Below, piece by piece: positions 1 through 10,904 of a stretch of 64,000 nucleotides of DNA (its first letter is position 1; every line of letters begins with the position of its first letter). The notes beneath the pieces were generated by a model. It made no database searches, was not told the origin of the DNA, and saw only the letters and a program-made list of their open reading frames with translations. The stretch is from Roridomyces roridus (taxonomy: Eukaryota > Basidiomycota > Agaricomycetes > Agaricales > Mycenaceae). Location of the stretch: contig JARKIF010000017.1 in NCBI GenBank assembly GCA_029378245.1, forward strand, positions 620,001-684,000, read 5' to 3'. The position numbers and the translations under genes were made by a program.

Positions 1-44
1 CCCTATGTCTGACATTTCTGATGCGCGTACCCCTTGACCCAGGT

Positions 45-640
45 GGGGCTGGGCACCGTACCGTAACGGACACGGCCGTAATTGATACGGCCGTATTGAG
101 ACACGGCCGTGACATGACGGCCCGTAGAATAGTAGCATCAATCACTCACGGTACGCTACGGTGCCGTATACGACCGTATTTCCGTAACACGGCCGTAAAT
201 TGATGGCCAATCATTTCTCATGAGAGTCCGACTTCCTGGATGATTGTGAGCATCGGCGTTGGATCTTATGATATGAAGCACCTCTCCCATACATATCCAT
301 CCTTCGTCGGGCAGAATTGGGGCGGGGCACGTCCGCCGCCGCCGGCTTTGAAGGTTGATGGCGTGTTTGATGCATTGATGTGGCTACCGTAAATATCGAC
401 AATACCCGCAGCAGCCGCCAGCTGCCGCCTCATCCAAAGGGGATGGTGTTTCCGCAGCTGTACAAGTTCCCACATGGCTTGGTGAGACAATTCTGACACA
501 AATCACCCGCGATAACAGTGTTTAGAGGACATTGCCGAGCATTTCCGTATTACGGCCGTAACGGACGGGCTGTGTCAAGACCACTACCAGGGGCCACGGC
601 ACGGCACCGTATCCGTATTACGGAGCCGTATTCATTGCTA
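45..640. mobile_element. Probable non-autonomous element with ACGGCCGTA arrays
   Basis: The palindromic word ACGGCCGTA and close variants (CCGTAACGG, CCGTATTACGG) crowd two blocks, about 45-215 and 530-640, around a roughly 310-bp core without the word. Paired subterminal arrays of a short palindrome are a common build for non-autonomous DNA transposons, and other elements in this window share it. I could not find a clean terminal inverted repeat or target duplication, so the borders are approximate. Confidence 0.45.
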
Positions 641-1160
641 GAATCCAATATGCCGCCGCCCCAGATCGTCTTCGTTCGATTCGGAGCTGGCATTTAGCAT
701 TGAGCAGATGTACATTTTTCACTGGCTTCACTTGGAATGGGACTCACACAACTGTGAAAGCTCAGTGTTCAACCTTATAGCCTCCCGGCGTCGTTCGATT
801 CGGAGTCTGGGAGTTATGATCGGAATGCAATACAGTATGTATTGGAGTCGGCTTTTTGACTCGACGTCCGTTGCTGGTAGCGGGTCTCAGTTCGATTCTG
901 GGTCTACCGAGTTAGAAGGAACAAGCATTCTTTTTCTCTTATGTAATCAAGCCCAACGTTCCCGACTTCAGACAACGTTCTCAGTCTGAGGCTGTCTCTG
1001 TGCCAGACTCTGTTCTCCGAATTGCTGATGGTGTGTTTCCTGTCTCACAAGACCGACTAACAGCAATGGCCGCAGCACCTACCCAACCGCTCCAGATGCT
1101 TTGGTTCAATTCGGAGTCTGGTGGATACTAGTTCGATTCTGGGTCCATTGGATATTATTG
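640..1160 (+). repeat. SINE-like repeats with B-box-like motifs (cluster 1)
   Basis: Two related words alternate here. GTTCGATTCGGAGTCTGG-type copies lie near 674, 793 and 1103, and GTTCGATTCTGGGTC-type copies near 890 and 1131. Both contain the core of a tRNA T-arm or Pol III B box (GTTCGATTC). The same pair recurs at 20.4-22.95 kb. I see no full tRNA fold, so they are best read as decayed tRNA-derived repeats. Confidence 0.45.
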
Positions 1161-1631
1161 AAGGCTGCGCGCGCTCCATTTTTTGTATCATACTCACCCG
1201 ACAGCGGGCAGCTCCAGGCAAACCGGTACCGGCGGTAAGTACTTGGACCTTTCACTTTGACCGGAGTATCTGTGTAAATAATCAATTTAATTATCTGGCA
1301 TGATGATGCCGATGAATCAAAGGGCATCTCTGCCTTGTCTGTACGCTTTCAGCTCGGCCTCAGTAGGCATCAGTCCGGTCGATCGCTGTGCTTCACCCGA
1401 GTGGCCCGGGGAATATAACCGTATCCAGGCGACCGATCTAGACCTCCCCACGTTTTTAACCAACAACCAATATTTGACTGATGGTTGTCCGGCCCGCGGT
1501 TGCTGTACCACTCTCTGGTAACCATGTTTTTTGGCGATGACCGCACTTTCTTCCATCTCCCCTTCTCTCTTACGTCCTGAACGCCAAAACGATTCGCCGG
1601 CCCTGCGGCGAGGACCCACCACGATCTTTTC

Positions 1632-3140
1632 ATGCACGCTCCTTTCATTCCCATGCAAAACCGCCAGCGGACCCTCGTAAGCTCCGAAAAGGAGCAACAA
1701 CCGTGGACCCAGAATCGCACCTCTGCTGCTTCACCGCCAACTTGCTCTTCTTCCTCTGTGGGCGGGTGCGAGGATATTCGACGGAGGCAGACGCTAAGCA
1801 GGTGCGTCGTCGCGCGTCCTGCAGCCAGCCCATGATACTAATCCAGGCACCATAGCTCCGCAGCTCCCTCGTCCTCGTCGTCGTCAACGTCGGCGCGGAG
1901 GACTACCACATCTTCCTCTCAGTCCTCCTCCTCAACTTCTCGCTCTGCCTCTCGCTCCGCGTCTTCTTCGGGCTCCAGGTCTTCTTCCAGACCAATTTCT
2001 TCTTCGAGCAGCCGCGTTTCCTCCGTGTCTAGATCCTCGCAAGTATCTAGCACCCTTTCGCGATCCGTTTCTCGCCCTGTCTCATTGACAACTCGGACGT
2101 ACGTCCATCCGTTCCATTATGATACGCACCGTTCATCTTTCTCTCCTCAGTCGATCCTCATTCTCCCCCATCTCAACTTCGACCTTCCTTTCCACTGTTG
2201 TCGTAACCGTCTCGGGCTCTACCCACACGGCGACGGCCAGCGCATCCCAAGTCGTCTCTACCCAAATCATCACGGCGAGAGGCTCAACTGCGACTGTCAC
2301 GGCCACCAATAATGCGGTCAATGGCACGAGTTCTCCTTCTACCCACTCCTTCTCACATAATGTGGGCGGTATCGTCGGCGTCGCCATCGGGGGCGTTGTT
2401 GCCCTGCTGCTCTTCGGCACCCTTGCGTTTTACGGTATCAGGATGCTCCGGCGGCGGCGTAATGGCCAACCGGCCACACAGGCTGGCGACGGCGGCGAAC
2501 CAGCCGGTGCGATCGAATTGGCTCTCGATCCACGAACCAGCCCGACTTCTCCGGCCGTGGCAGACGGATCACCTCGGAGCTCGACATATCACTACACGCT
2601 CCGCCGGCCGGTGATGCCGCCTACACCTCCTTCCAGTTCTTCCGCTGCAGCAATCATCGGACCTGTACCTCGCAGGGCCGGAATCGCGCCTCCTAGAACG
2701 GCACCCGGCGAGTTGCAAGGTGCCGCCGCCGCCGCCGCGCGATCCAGCCCACCGCCAAGATCACCCACATCTCCCAGCTCTTTATTAAACCCACGCCCCG
2801 CACCCGCTGCTGCCGCTCTTACACCGCCTGCGCCCGAATGGACTGGGTGGAACGCGATGCCGACGCCCAGCCCTGACGAGTTGCCGTTACAGCCGCCCAA
2901 AACCCTTCCCGCCGCAGTACCCGCTACCGACAGCTCCACTAGCCTCCTTCGCCCCAGCCTCGCTACGATGCAGTGGGCTTCTTCGCGCACATTTGACGAT
3001 CATCAGGATTATTCGAGGCCGCTTGATGCTGTGAGTCGAGTCCATCCGCCCGCCTCTGTTTTCATCCTGTTAATCAAATTGACTTGCAGCGTGTCGATGC
3101 TCACGGGGAGAATGAGAATGACAACAACGACCACATATGA
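1632..3140 (+). CDS. Ser/Thr-rich single-pass membrane protein
   Basis: Four exons, 1632-1801, 1856-2098, 2151-3030 and 3090-3140, join in phase and would give 447 residues. The introns are 54, 52 and 59 nt; the first has a perfect branch site (ACTAAT) and the second opens GTACGT. The product has a long Ser/Arg-rich stretch, a Ser/Thr/Val stalk, one membrane helix (GGIVGVAIGGVVALLLFG) followed by an RRRR stop-transfer signal, a Pro/Ser/Ala-rich cytoplasmic tail, and an acidic end finishing DNNDHI. This is the layout of many uncharacterised Agaricomycete Mid2-like membrane proteins. No signal peptide or folded ectodomain is visible, unlike the related gene at 24.7-26.5 kb. Either the N-terminus is mis-assigned or the gene has lost its ectodomain. 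The stalk-to-tail part is secure; the start is a guess. Confidence 0.65.
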
Positions 3141-4309
3141 TAAATTTCTGGTAATCCATCTTCACCTTCGCCTTCATTTTTACAACACTTTTACTTGGGA
3201 GAAATGGGGTTTGTTGTAACTTACTGTAGCCCACAAAATCGAATAATTTTGTACATACATGGGTTTGCTCCTACCTCCAGAGAGGTGGAAACTCGCATTG
3301 GACAAGTCAGAACGACGGTCGCAATTGTGATAGCGGAAGACGTACGTCAGTCAAACTAATTGAAACTTGAATTCTACGGTGCACAACACTGTCAACAGCC
3401 AGCGAGGTCCTTGGACTTATCCTTGGCCCAAATTCTCCCGGTCGGCACGTTGATGGATTCATTTCGGTGCGACATCTGGGATGTATCTCTCTCCCGCATT
3501 CACGCCGTTCAGACAGCGCACATTACCTCCACCGTCCCTCAATCTGCCTGGATTTGGACACGGCCTGGTGGCGAACTATCATGTTTATCGCGTGGAGATG
3601 CCACTCACAGTTCTGGTTCAACGGCACCGTCAAGGGTCAAGGCATGGTTCAGACAGCGCTTTGTGTTCAATGGAACCCAGGAGGTCACCGTCGGGGATTT
3701 GCTTGGGAGTACCACTCATCTGGGCGCTCGACTATCCGAGGTGACGGTCAAGGAGGGACCGAGAATATCCTAGAGAACAATGTAACTCAATTCAACTTGA
3801 TGTTCGAATGTTTATCAAGTTCATCATCTCCACGTGTCTGTTCAATTGAAGAGCGGTTGCAGATATGATCCCGAGGCTGTGGACGAGGGCAACATCTCTC
3901 CCATGCATGTGCGTCAAACTGCATCGGGAAGTCGTCATGCGGGAAAGCTAGTTGAGATCTAATTTCAGTTCAACAACAAAGATACCATTCATCATACTTG
4001 CATTCTTTTGGGAAACTGGCCCGCTATTTATGTTTCCCAGAAATCTTCATATGTACGACGACCGACCAGAATTGGGTCAGATTGGGTCGGATCCCCAGTG
4101 CGGCAATGAAAGATGTAGCCACACATGTGGATTCTCTCACACGCGTCGGTAAATGGATCAGTGTCGCACGTATGGCACAAAGTCATCTCCCCAAGTGAGC
4201 TCTAAGCTCTGTACTGCTTTCAAGATTCAGGTTGCTGATAATCCACCCGCCGTTGAAACTATCATAATTGTTCAATTGAATACACAGTAAGTATCAAGAC
4301 CGGCGCCCT
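3141..4309. other. Intergenic, no convincing gene
   Basis: I see only short overlapping reading frames in this stretch, none with a recognisable domain or supported splice sites, and no clear repeat ends. Confidence 0.5.
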
Positions 4310-5007
4310 TCAAACTTGGTGTAGCATGGCGTCAACAACATCCACCGTCGACTGCTCTGCATTTCCGCGCAAAGCAATGATTCGCTCGCGGGCAGTGGTG
4401 ATTATGGATATGACCTCGGTGCTGAGCATGTCGAGCTCTCCGACGGTCAAGGGAGCCTCGCGGGTACACACGATGGCATATGCATCCTTTGCCTGCTCGC
4501 GAGAAAGATCTTCCCGTTCGCAGAGCATAATCTTCTCCAGTGGATCGAGATCCGTCGCCTTGAGCAAATTCCCTAGTGCGATTTTCTTGATGTTTTCCAT
4601 CTCCCATCGGTCCGCAAGCCGAAGGATAGCATGCCAAGTGTTCTTGGGTGCGTCATAGACCGTGACTGCCCTAAAACCAGTTAGCCCGGGTAGGAAAGAT
4701 ATCATCTTCATACGGATTGTAATACAGCCAGAGAAGCTGCTCGAAATCCTTGCTGCTCACACCATCGAGATGGAAAATGGGCTCCGGTCCATTCGGCGAG
4801 ATTTCAAAGTGCATCATGTCCCGCAGTACGGGCGAGTCCCTATGGAGGAAGTACTCGTGAACCCGAAAGAGCACGTTCTCGGCCTGAAAGGTCGTTCAGC
4901 AGGGACAAAGCACAATCAACCTTGCAGCAAACCTCAAAGATGAGCATACTGTGGTCACGCATGTAGTAATGCGTGCTTTGAACGGCTGCCTTAGGTTCCG
5001 AGTTCAT
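4310..5007 (-). CDS. Small BTB/POZ-domain protein
   Basis: Three exons on the minus strand (5007-4933, 4883-4714, 4670-4310) join in phase to give 201 residues; the introns are 49 and 43 nt. The start MNSEPKAAV is the first ATG in the frame. Residues about 15-95 match the BTB/POZ core of the large Agaricomycete family: a hydrophobic strand, AENVLFRVHEYFL, then the SPVLRDMM segment and FEQLLWLYYNP before the second intron. The rest is helical (WEMENIKKIALGNLL) as in the BACK-like tail of these proteins. BTB domains dimerise and recruit partners such as cullin-3 ligases, but no partner domain is present here. Nothing looks broken. Confidence 0.85.
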
Positions 5008-5613
5008 GACGAAGTGCAGGAGCCCAGAGAGCCTGGGACAGAGGAGTGGCCTTGTGCAGCGGCTTAAATGCTTGTCCTTCCAAGACAATCATCGTGGCGC
5101 GAGTTCATCTACCGAACGGGATGAAGTTACAACTTGCAACCCCTGATGATGCTACGGGCTGGAGCCTGTTCAGAGGCATGAACATTCTAGAAAGAGAGAC
5201 GATAAGATGTATCTTGGTCGTGACGATCGTATAGCCGAACCTTGATGACAAGCAAGATGCACTGCTTTGATTTTCTCGCAGCCTCTCACCTAGGTCGAAG
5301 GTCGCGTGGTGCGTCTCCATGACACAAAAAGAAGCAGCTCACCGATCGACATCTCTCAGTTGAAGGTAACTGAGCTTGCCCAGTGGTCGTCGAGGGCAAA
5401 TGGGCCGTTTTGCAGCATTCAATCCGTCTGAATCGGCTCACATACCACATGGGATCCAGCGCTTGTCTTGCACCACTAGATCCGGAAATTTGACGCCCGA
5501 GAGATTATCACAGGTAACAAGACGACAATTGTTTGATATGCCGATCTGGTCGGTAGTCGAGATGGTTTTCAGGGCATTTCAAGAGCAATCCGACCGTGTT
5601 AATCAAGCAAGCG

Positions 5614-6412
5614 TCAATCCGTAGCCGAGTCCATCGAGTCCACCGTTAGACAGAAGGCAGCAAATAGCAGCAAGAACTCGGGGTTGGTGAGAAGGAAGAT
5701 GGCGGGAAGGCAAGACAGTGTGCAAAGAGCTCCAAAAGTCTCGAGAGCAAAGCGCTTGCGGTGGCATCGAATCCATGCCCATCCAGCAGAGCACCGAGGT
5801 CCGAGGTTGAGGGACATGAACCGTGAAGGTCCTGAGCTCTCGCAGAGTGCACGAATTGCAGGGCAGCTGAGTCGATTTAAAAGGAAAGGGCAAGAGACAC
5901 GGGGCATAAATTCTGAGAAAATGGGTACGAGATGCGAGCTACGCGTCACAAATGGTGTTACAGCTAATACGACACACCAGACACCCAGCCAGGAAGCGGC
6001 ACATTTGTTTCGCAGCCGATATAACGACCCCCGATGAGCGCCCCGTAGTTATCGTCCCCAACCTCTCCACACTGCGGATAATCCAGCGGCGAAAATAATA
6101 GCAATGGCTACCAGCTCGCGAGGCAGCCCAGATGCTACGATGTGTGCGTGTCGTGCAAGAGGAGGACGAGAAGAAAGAGCGCTGGGAAGGAGGAGTCGTG
6201 GACGGAGAATTCGATCTGGTGCGGTGTGTATCCGTGCGACCGCCGTCGTGGTAGAGGAGGGTGAATGCGACGCTTTGGGCGACAGTCTAGTGTGAGGTGT
6301 AGGATGTGAAGCACCAGGCAGGGAGTATGGGCGGCGGGCGGGTGGCCACCAGGCGTCGTGGAGCAATGAAAACGCAATCTAGAGAGGGGATATACAACGG
6401 ATTCGCATCCAT
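5614..6412 (-). CDS. Polytopic membrane protein, gene model unresolved
   Basis: The minus strand from an ATG at 6412 (MDANPLYIPSLD) holds several hydrophobic coding segments: QSVAFTLLYHDG, FPALFLLVLLLHD, LVAIAIIFAAGLSAVW, LGVWCVVLAVTPF and FLLLFAAFCL, ending at a stop at 5614. They look like the successive helices of a fungal multi-pass membrane protein. They fall in more than one frame. Some changes can be introns, but the step between YHDG and the segment SHGYTPHQIEFSVHD (about 6225-6245) leaves no room for one and looks like a one-base shift. I cannot name the family. It could be a recent pseudogene or carry a sequence error. Confidence 0.4.
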
Positions 6413-7555
6413 AAACCCTTGGGAGGAGGAGGAAGGCGCTAGCGAACGCACCTTTGAGTTGGTCCCTTGAAACTACATCCGCCGCTCACACACTCAAATG
6501 CCAGCCAAAGGTCGTGAAAATTGAGATACAGCGGCCTTGAACATATCAAAGAGGGACGGCCATGTCTTTGGGGGAAAGGACGGGGGAGTGTGGCAGGGCG
6601 GTCGTGGTGGTCGTGAGGAGAGAAGTATTCGTAAGGCTGTCACGGACGGCGGACATTGCCGATGAGCTCTCACGCTTTGATGTTCATTTTATTTTGAACC
6701 TCCCTTCCGCTCAAATTGCATTCTGAATGGTTAGAAAGCTTCCCATTCACGCACCAAATAGAATTGAAATGGAACACTGTTGTAGTGTTCCCACAGCTTG
6801 CTCGCTATCCGATCTCCTTCAGGTTGTGTGGAGATCTAATCTGCTGCTCGCGGCTACGAATCTGCTCCAGAACTTTGGGGACCTTACCATTTTAAATTAT
6901 GAGACCAGGTTGCCCCCAGCGCCCCGAACGTCAAATAGTGCTGTTCGCGCCTACGGGGTAAGTTCATGAATCAATGATGCCGCAGCACATCTTATCTCAG
7001 TGCCATGAGCTGTGTAGCACTTAAGAAATGGTGCGCACCAAGTATCACCGGCGCTTAATCGGAGAGCCATTCTTGCTTTTCTCTGATCGGATACACAAAG
7101 GCCAGCACAGATGCTTCTCCAGGGTAGAACAATGCTATTTTACAACTGATCGGGAGGAAATCCATTCATTTGAAACGATTTGTTAGTCCTGTGGCTACTA
7201 CTAGCAGTTGGAGTGCGATATTCCCCATAACCAACATACTTGGTAGGTTTTGACAGTTGAATGCATAAGACGGCAAAATCGGCGGATCATTGATGAATCA
7301 GTTGATGACACGGCAAAATGCTACTACTAATGCTGCCAAATATTGTCTGTTTGAAACAGCTCTCAACGCAACGTACCTCCCGATTTTCCGCGGAAAGTTG
7401 GGCGGGATTCGCTCGTGTCGAAGCGTTTGTCGCGTGGCCCTTGTGATCCTGGTTCAATCCTGCGTGGCGAGGCTGTTCTTTGAACTGTGTCAGGTCCACC
7501 ATTCGGCAAAGTATAAAGTCATCCAACGTCGCAAAGGCCGTCCCAATATCTCACC
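6413..7555. other. Intergenic, no convincing gene
   Basis: No domain, tRNA or clear repeat was recognised. The last 50 bases include a TATA-like TATAAAG at 7512-7518 that may serve the downstream Zn2Cys6 gene. Confidence 0.5.
7512..7518 (+). promoter_or_regulatory. TATA-like box upstream of the Zn2Cys6 gene
   Basis: TATAAAG lies about 40 bases upstream of the ATG at 7556. The spacing is plausible for a core promoter with a short leader, but this is only a motif match. Confidence 0.35.
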
Positions 7556-8232
7556 ATGTCCGATAACCGACGAACCAGAGTCTTCATCGCCTGCCTCAAT
7601 TGTCGCAAACACAAAATCAAGGCAAGTTGGTCTCATCGCGATCTAGAGTATTTCCCGGAATAATGCCGTATGATATCAGTGTATCACGGATGAGACCACG
7701 GACACACCCTGCGACCGATGCATCAGGAAGGGCTTGAACTGCGAGTACCTCACTGTCGTGGACGAGCAGGAGAGACGCGATAATCCGCCTGAGCCCCCGG
7801 CCCAGTCGAATGCACCATTTCAAAGGGCGCCTTCTTACGGCGGAAATCCGGTTCACGCCTACGTGGGAGGCGCCCCATATGGCCAGAATCCGCAGGTTCC
7901 TGCCGGACAGTACGGTGCCAGCCACCCCATGGCGTATGCTCCTACCAATAATCAACACCCCGGAGGTGTTCCTGCCTACCATCCGCAGGGAATGCAACAT
8001 AACATTAACTGGGCATCGAACCCATACGCCACTGCGCAGCCGATCGCGACAGTTCCGTATCAACAGCAGCAGCCCCAGCAGATGGGTTCCAGTGGATACA
8101 TTCCGGGCAATGCACCGTAAGCCTATTCTCTTTCTTTCTCTCACTCTAGATCTGATATGATCCCACAGGTACGGGTGTATTTGCTACCCGCAGCCTCAGT
8201 GCACTTGCGGTCGTCGCGGAATGAACTTTTGA
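7556..8232 (+). CDS. Short Zn2Cys6 DNA-binding protein
   Basis: Exons 7556-7621, 7680-8116 and 8169-8232 join in phase to 188 residues. The Zn2Cys6 binuclear cluster is complete (C13, C16, C23, C33, C36, C43; spacing 2-6-9-2-6), with the basic stretch RKHKIK between the second and third Cys. This fold binds DNA as a fungal transcription factor. No fungal-specific regulatory domain follows. The rest is a Pro/Gln/Tyr/Gly-rich low-complexity tail ending in a small Cys-rich motif (CICYPQPQCTC) encoded by the last exon. The first intron (7622-7679, 58 nt) starts GCAAGT, so it is a GC-AG intron; it splits the cluster right before C23, which fixes the splice. The second intron is 52 nt. The short length fits a family of small Agaricomycete Zn2Cys6 proteins of unknown target. 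Confidence 0.88.
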
Positions 8233-8534
8233 GAGTTTGTTATAGAGTCTGAACCAGTGGCAACCACTGGTAGTATACCACATAGAATCTAGATGAGCTT
8301 GCTTCTGCTTAGAGTATTTACCTTCTAATTCAACTGTATCTTTTCTCAGCATCAGGGAGCTTTCTTTATTCCATAGTTCTTGATCATGGTGCTGTAGATG
8401 GTTGCATCTGAAGCTAAGTAGTAGGGGAGTTGAACGAGAGAGATGCCGCACTGCCGCCGATCCCCATTTGCTTGCATCAGTGATCGCGAGCTGACACACT
8501 CTTTCGTCACTTCCACCATCTCTCGATGCGCAGC

Positions 8535-8990
8535 CTCCCTCCTGAAATACTGCTGGAAATGACCAACTAAATTCGAGCGATATTGAGAATACCCATCCTC
8601 CTCGGCCGATTCGAGACGCCGGCCGCGGTCCCTCTCCCGGTCCTGGCTACCCCGGTCCTCCACTATGTGTTCCGTCCTCTGGTCTGGGACACCGTAGAAG
8701 CTCTAGACACGCCTTCCGATGCTACCTGGGGCCATATCAATATCCTGAAGAGATGGATGGCTGGCGGTCTCAAAACCCCCGATCTCAACCCGATCTGCTG
8801 CCTTGCGATGCGATTCGGATCATGAACTCTCAAGCCCGTCCAGGATCGTCCTCGTTTCGCTTGGACTTGAGCCTCCCAACTGCAACTTTATCTCGCTCTT
8901 TACGCGGTTCTTGCATTCAATGCCGAACCTCGCCGCCGTCGACATCATCGAGATATTCGACCCCCACGCCGGTCCCTTGGCATAAACGTC
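8535..8990 (+). pseudogene. F-box/LRR-like gene remnant
   Basis: The frame from 8535 reads LPPEILLEMTN, a typical F-box start, then meets a stop (TAA, 8568-8570) and continues in the same frame through VLHYVFRPLVWDTVEAL, ATWGHINILKRWM and the stop at 8823. A different frame carries the next expected piece (RIVLVSLGLEPP, FTRFLHSMPNLAAVDI) up to about 8985. Order and content fit one decayed F-box/LRR protein with a nonsense codon and at least one frame change. Confidence 0.55.
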
Positions 8991-9460
8991 ATTCCCAGCT
9001 GTGCAGACGCTCAGCGCCCCATGACCCCGAGTTCGCTGTGTCTCTGTTCGTTTCCAAACCTCTGCACACTGGTCTGCGGAGACACCTTTATCTCAGAACT
9101 GGCATATAGTGCCACGGGAATGGCCCCTTTTGTTCAGTGCACACTGCGCTCTTCCTCCTCGCTCTCTGGGTATTTTCTACCGGCTACGGGAAGTAAACGC
9201 ACTTGACGGTCCACGAAAGCATCGCTGTCGTCCCAACAGGTTTCATCATCCAGGCCCTCCAGGCAACCAATCCCCCTCCGCAGTGCAGTGACGCACACGG
9301 ATATCGCACACCCACAAGCGCAAAGACTGCCCTGGAAGCCCGTGCTGTGAAGTGGTTTGTGGTGGGCATCCAAGTGTGTACGTCTTTTGTTCAATCAATT
9401 TTGGCAGTCTGGTACGCAGACTGGATACTCTAAAGCAAGCGAGCCTCCGGTAAGAGGTAA

Positions 9461-10424
9461 TTATCCGCTAGAAAGAGATTCAACACCAAACCCGACGAAA
9501 GGAAAACAACACATACACTGGATCTGGCCCCTCCGCTTCCGCGCAATGAACCTCTCCGCACGTGCCCAAATATCCTCCCCACCCCTTGCGCCGCGCTCCC
9601 AATCATCATCATCATACGGCCGTCTAGCAGCAATGACAACCGCCCGGGAACCCGGTCCCTCCAAATTGGCCGCCGCCACATATCGTCGGGCCTCAGCGTC
9701 CGTGTTGAGGTAATAAAGTATGGGAAAGATGACAACGACCTCTAAATGTGGGCAACTCTCTAGGAGGGGACGCAACACGCGGGGAGGGGGTGCTTGCCGG
9801 AACGTAAGGTGCGTCAGCGCCGGAAGAGCCCACAGAGCTTCTACCGAGTTGGATGGGAAGTTGTAGTCCATGATCTCGAGATGCGTTACAGCGCGGAAGA
9901 GCGGGTGCAGGACGTCAACGGGCCGGTTGACACCAAAGAGATCGCGAAATTCCATGCTGAGTCGTTCGAGTCGCAGTCCTGCGAGGATGGGGAGGAGGTG
10001 AGGGCCGACGTTGTCTCCGGTCAGATTGAGTGTGGTGATGCCGGGACAGGCTCGGAGAATATCAACTGTGGGTTTGGTATTGATTTCGGCCGATTGGAAG
10101 GAGCGGGATCGGAGTAGCAGATGGCGCACTGCCGAGGAACGAAAGGAGGCTGATTTGGTTGTGAGGGCAGCGAGTACGTTGTCGGTGCGGGGATCAGAAC
10201 AATCCAGCCGTAGGACTGTGTAGAGGTATGGCTCCAGCCTGGACAAAGCGGTGAGTGCTAGAATCACGAACTGATGGTTGAACTCGCCATTCCAGGACAC
10301 GACTAGCGACCAAGAGCAACTTTGGAACCTCGGTAGGCCATCGAGTGGCAACATATTCGAAAATGAGGCACTCGAGCTCGGGGGGTAGTCGTGGCATGAG
10401 AAGAGTTGCATAAATTTGCTCCAT
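9461..10424 (-). CDS. Uncharacterised F-box-like/LRR-like Agaricomycete protein
   Basis: Two exons on the minus strand, 10424-10288 and 10238-9461, give 304 residues. The N-terminus RLPPELECLIFEYVA looks like an F-box-type start. The middle has LRR-like strands (ITTLNLTGDN, VTHLEIMDYN, LTHLTF, CPHLEVVVI). The end carries the segment DDWERGARGGEDIWARAE, which I recognise as a hallmark of a large expanded family in mushroom genomes with no assigned function. The intron (10239-10287, 49 nt) starts GCGAGT and ends CAG. This is the only junction that restores the conserved LEWLEPYLYTVL segment, which is split across it, so it appears to be a GC-AG intron. The gene stops just 151 bases outside the left end of the 9.2-kb element, and nothing in it is broken. 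Confidence 0.75.
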
Positions 10425-10567
10425 ATCGGGGCGATCCTTCAAGTTGATTAGCGTGATTTTCCTTGGAGAATAATTCTTACCACCTGTGAGCAACGGGATT
10501 CGCGATGGAGCTGAATGGGCTTGAACGGCAAACTAATAAGTACCATCTACCTGATAGTAGTCCGGCA

Positions 10568-10574
10568 TTCCGAG
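10568..10574. repeat. Left target-site duplication, TTCCGAG
   Basis: TTCCGAG directly abuts the left terminal repeat and is repeated exactly at 19749-19755 after the right one. Confidence 0.75.
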
Positions 10575-10639
10575 TACGGTAGGCCTAAAGGTCGAGGTTC
10601 ACGTTTCAGATCAGTCAGCCGTCAGACTGACATCGGCTA
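10575..10639 (+). repeat. Left terminal inverted repeat of the 9.2-kb element
   Basis: These 65 bases are the exact reverse complement of 19684-19748. An internal hairpin is possible (TCAGTC with GACTGA). Confidence 0.9.
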
Positions 10640-10904
10640 TGTACTTCGGGTTTGCTCGGTCACTCGGATCACATATCCCGTCAATGATTGATCGGAATCA
10701 CAGTTCTCCGAGTTGCCGAATCGAAAACTTTGGTCTTCACCTTTGCTTCCCGCTACACTGACTCAACACGGCGTCTACTTATTCGAACGCCGTTCGCTTC
10801 ATCACCGGCAGTGCCATACGTACCCATCCATACACATGCATGCAAAAGGTTTCAGTGATCCACTGTGTCTATACCATTGACATAGTATGTACAACCTAAG
10901 TATT

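Noticed and set aside
2592..2990. 132-codon minus-strand frame rich in Ala/Gly
   Set aside because: It is the mirror of the Pro/Ala-rich coding exon of the membrane protein on the plus strand.
3360..3773. 137-codon frame, possible glycosidase fragment
   Set aside because: No conserved motif could be placed with confidence and no intron structure supports it.
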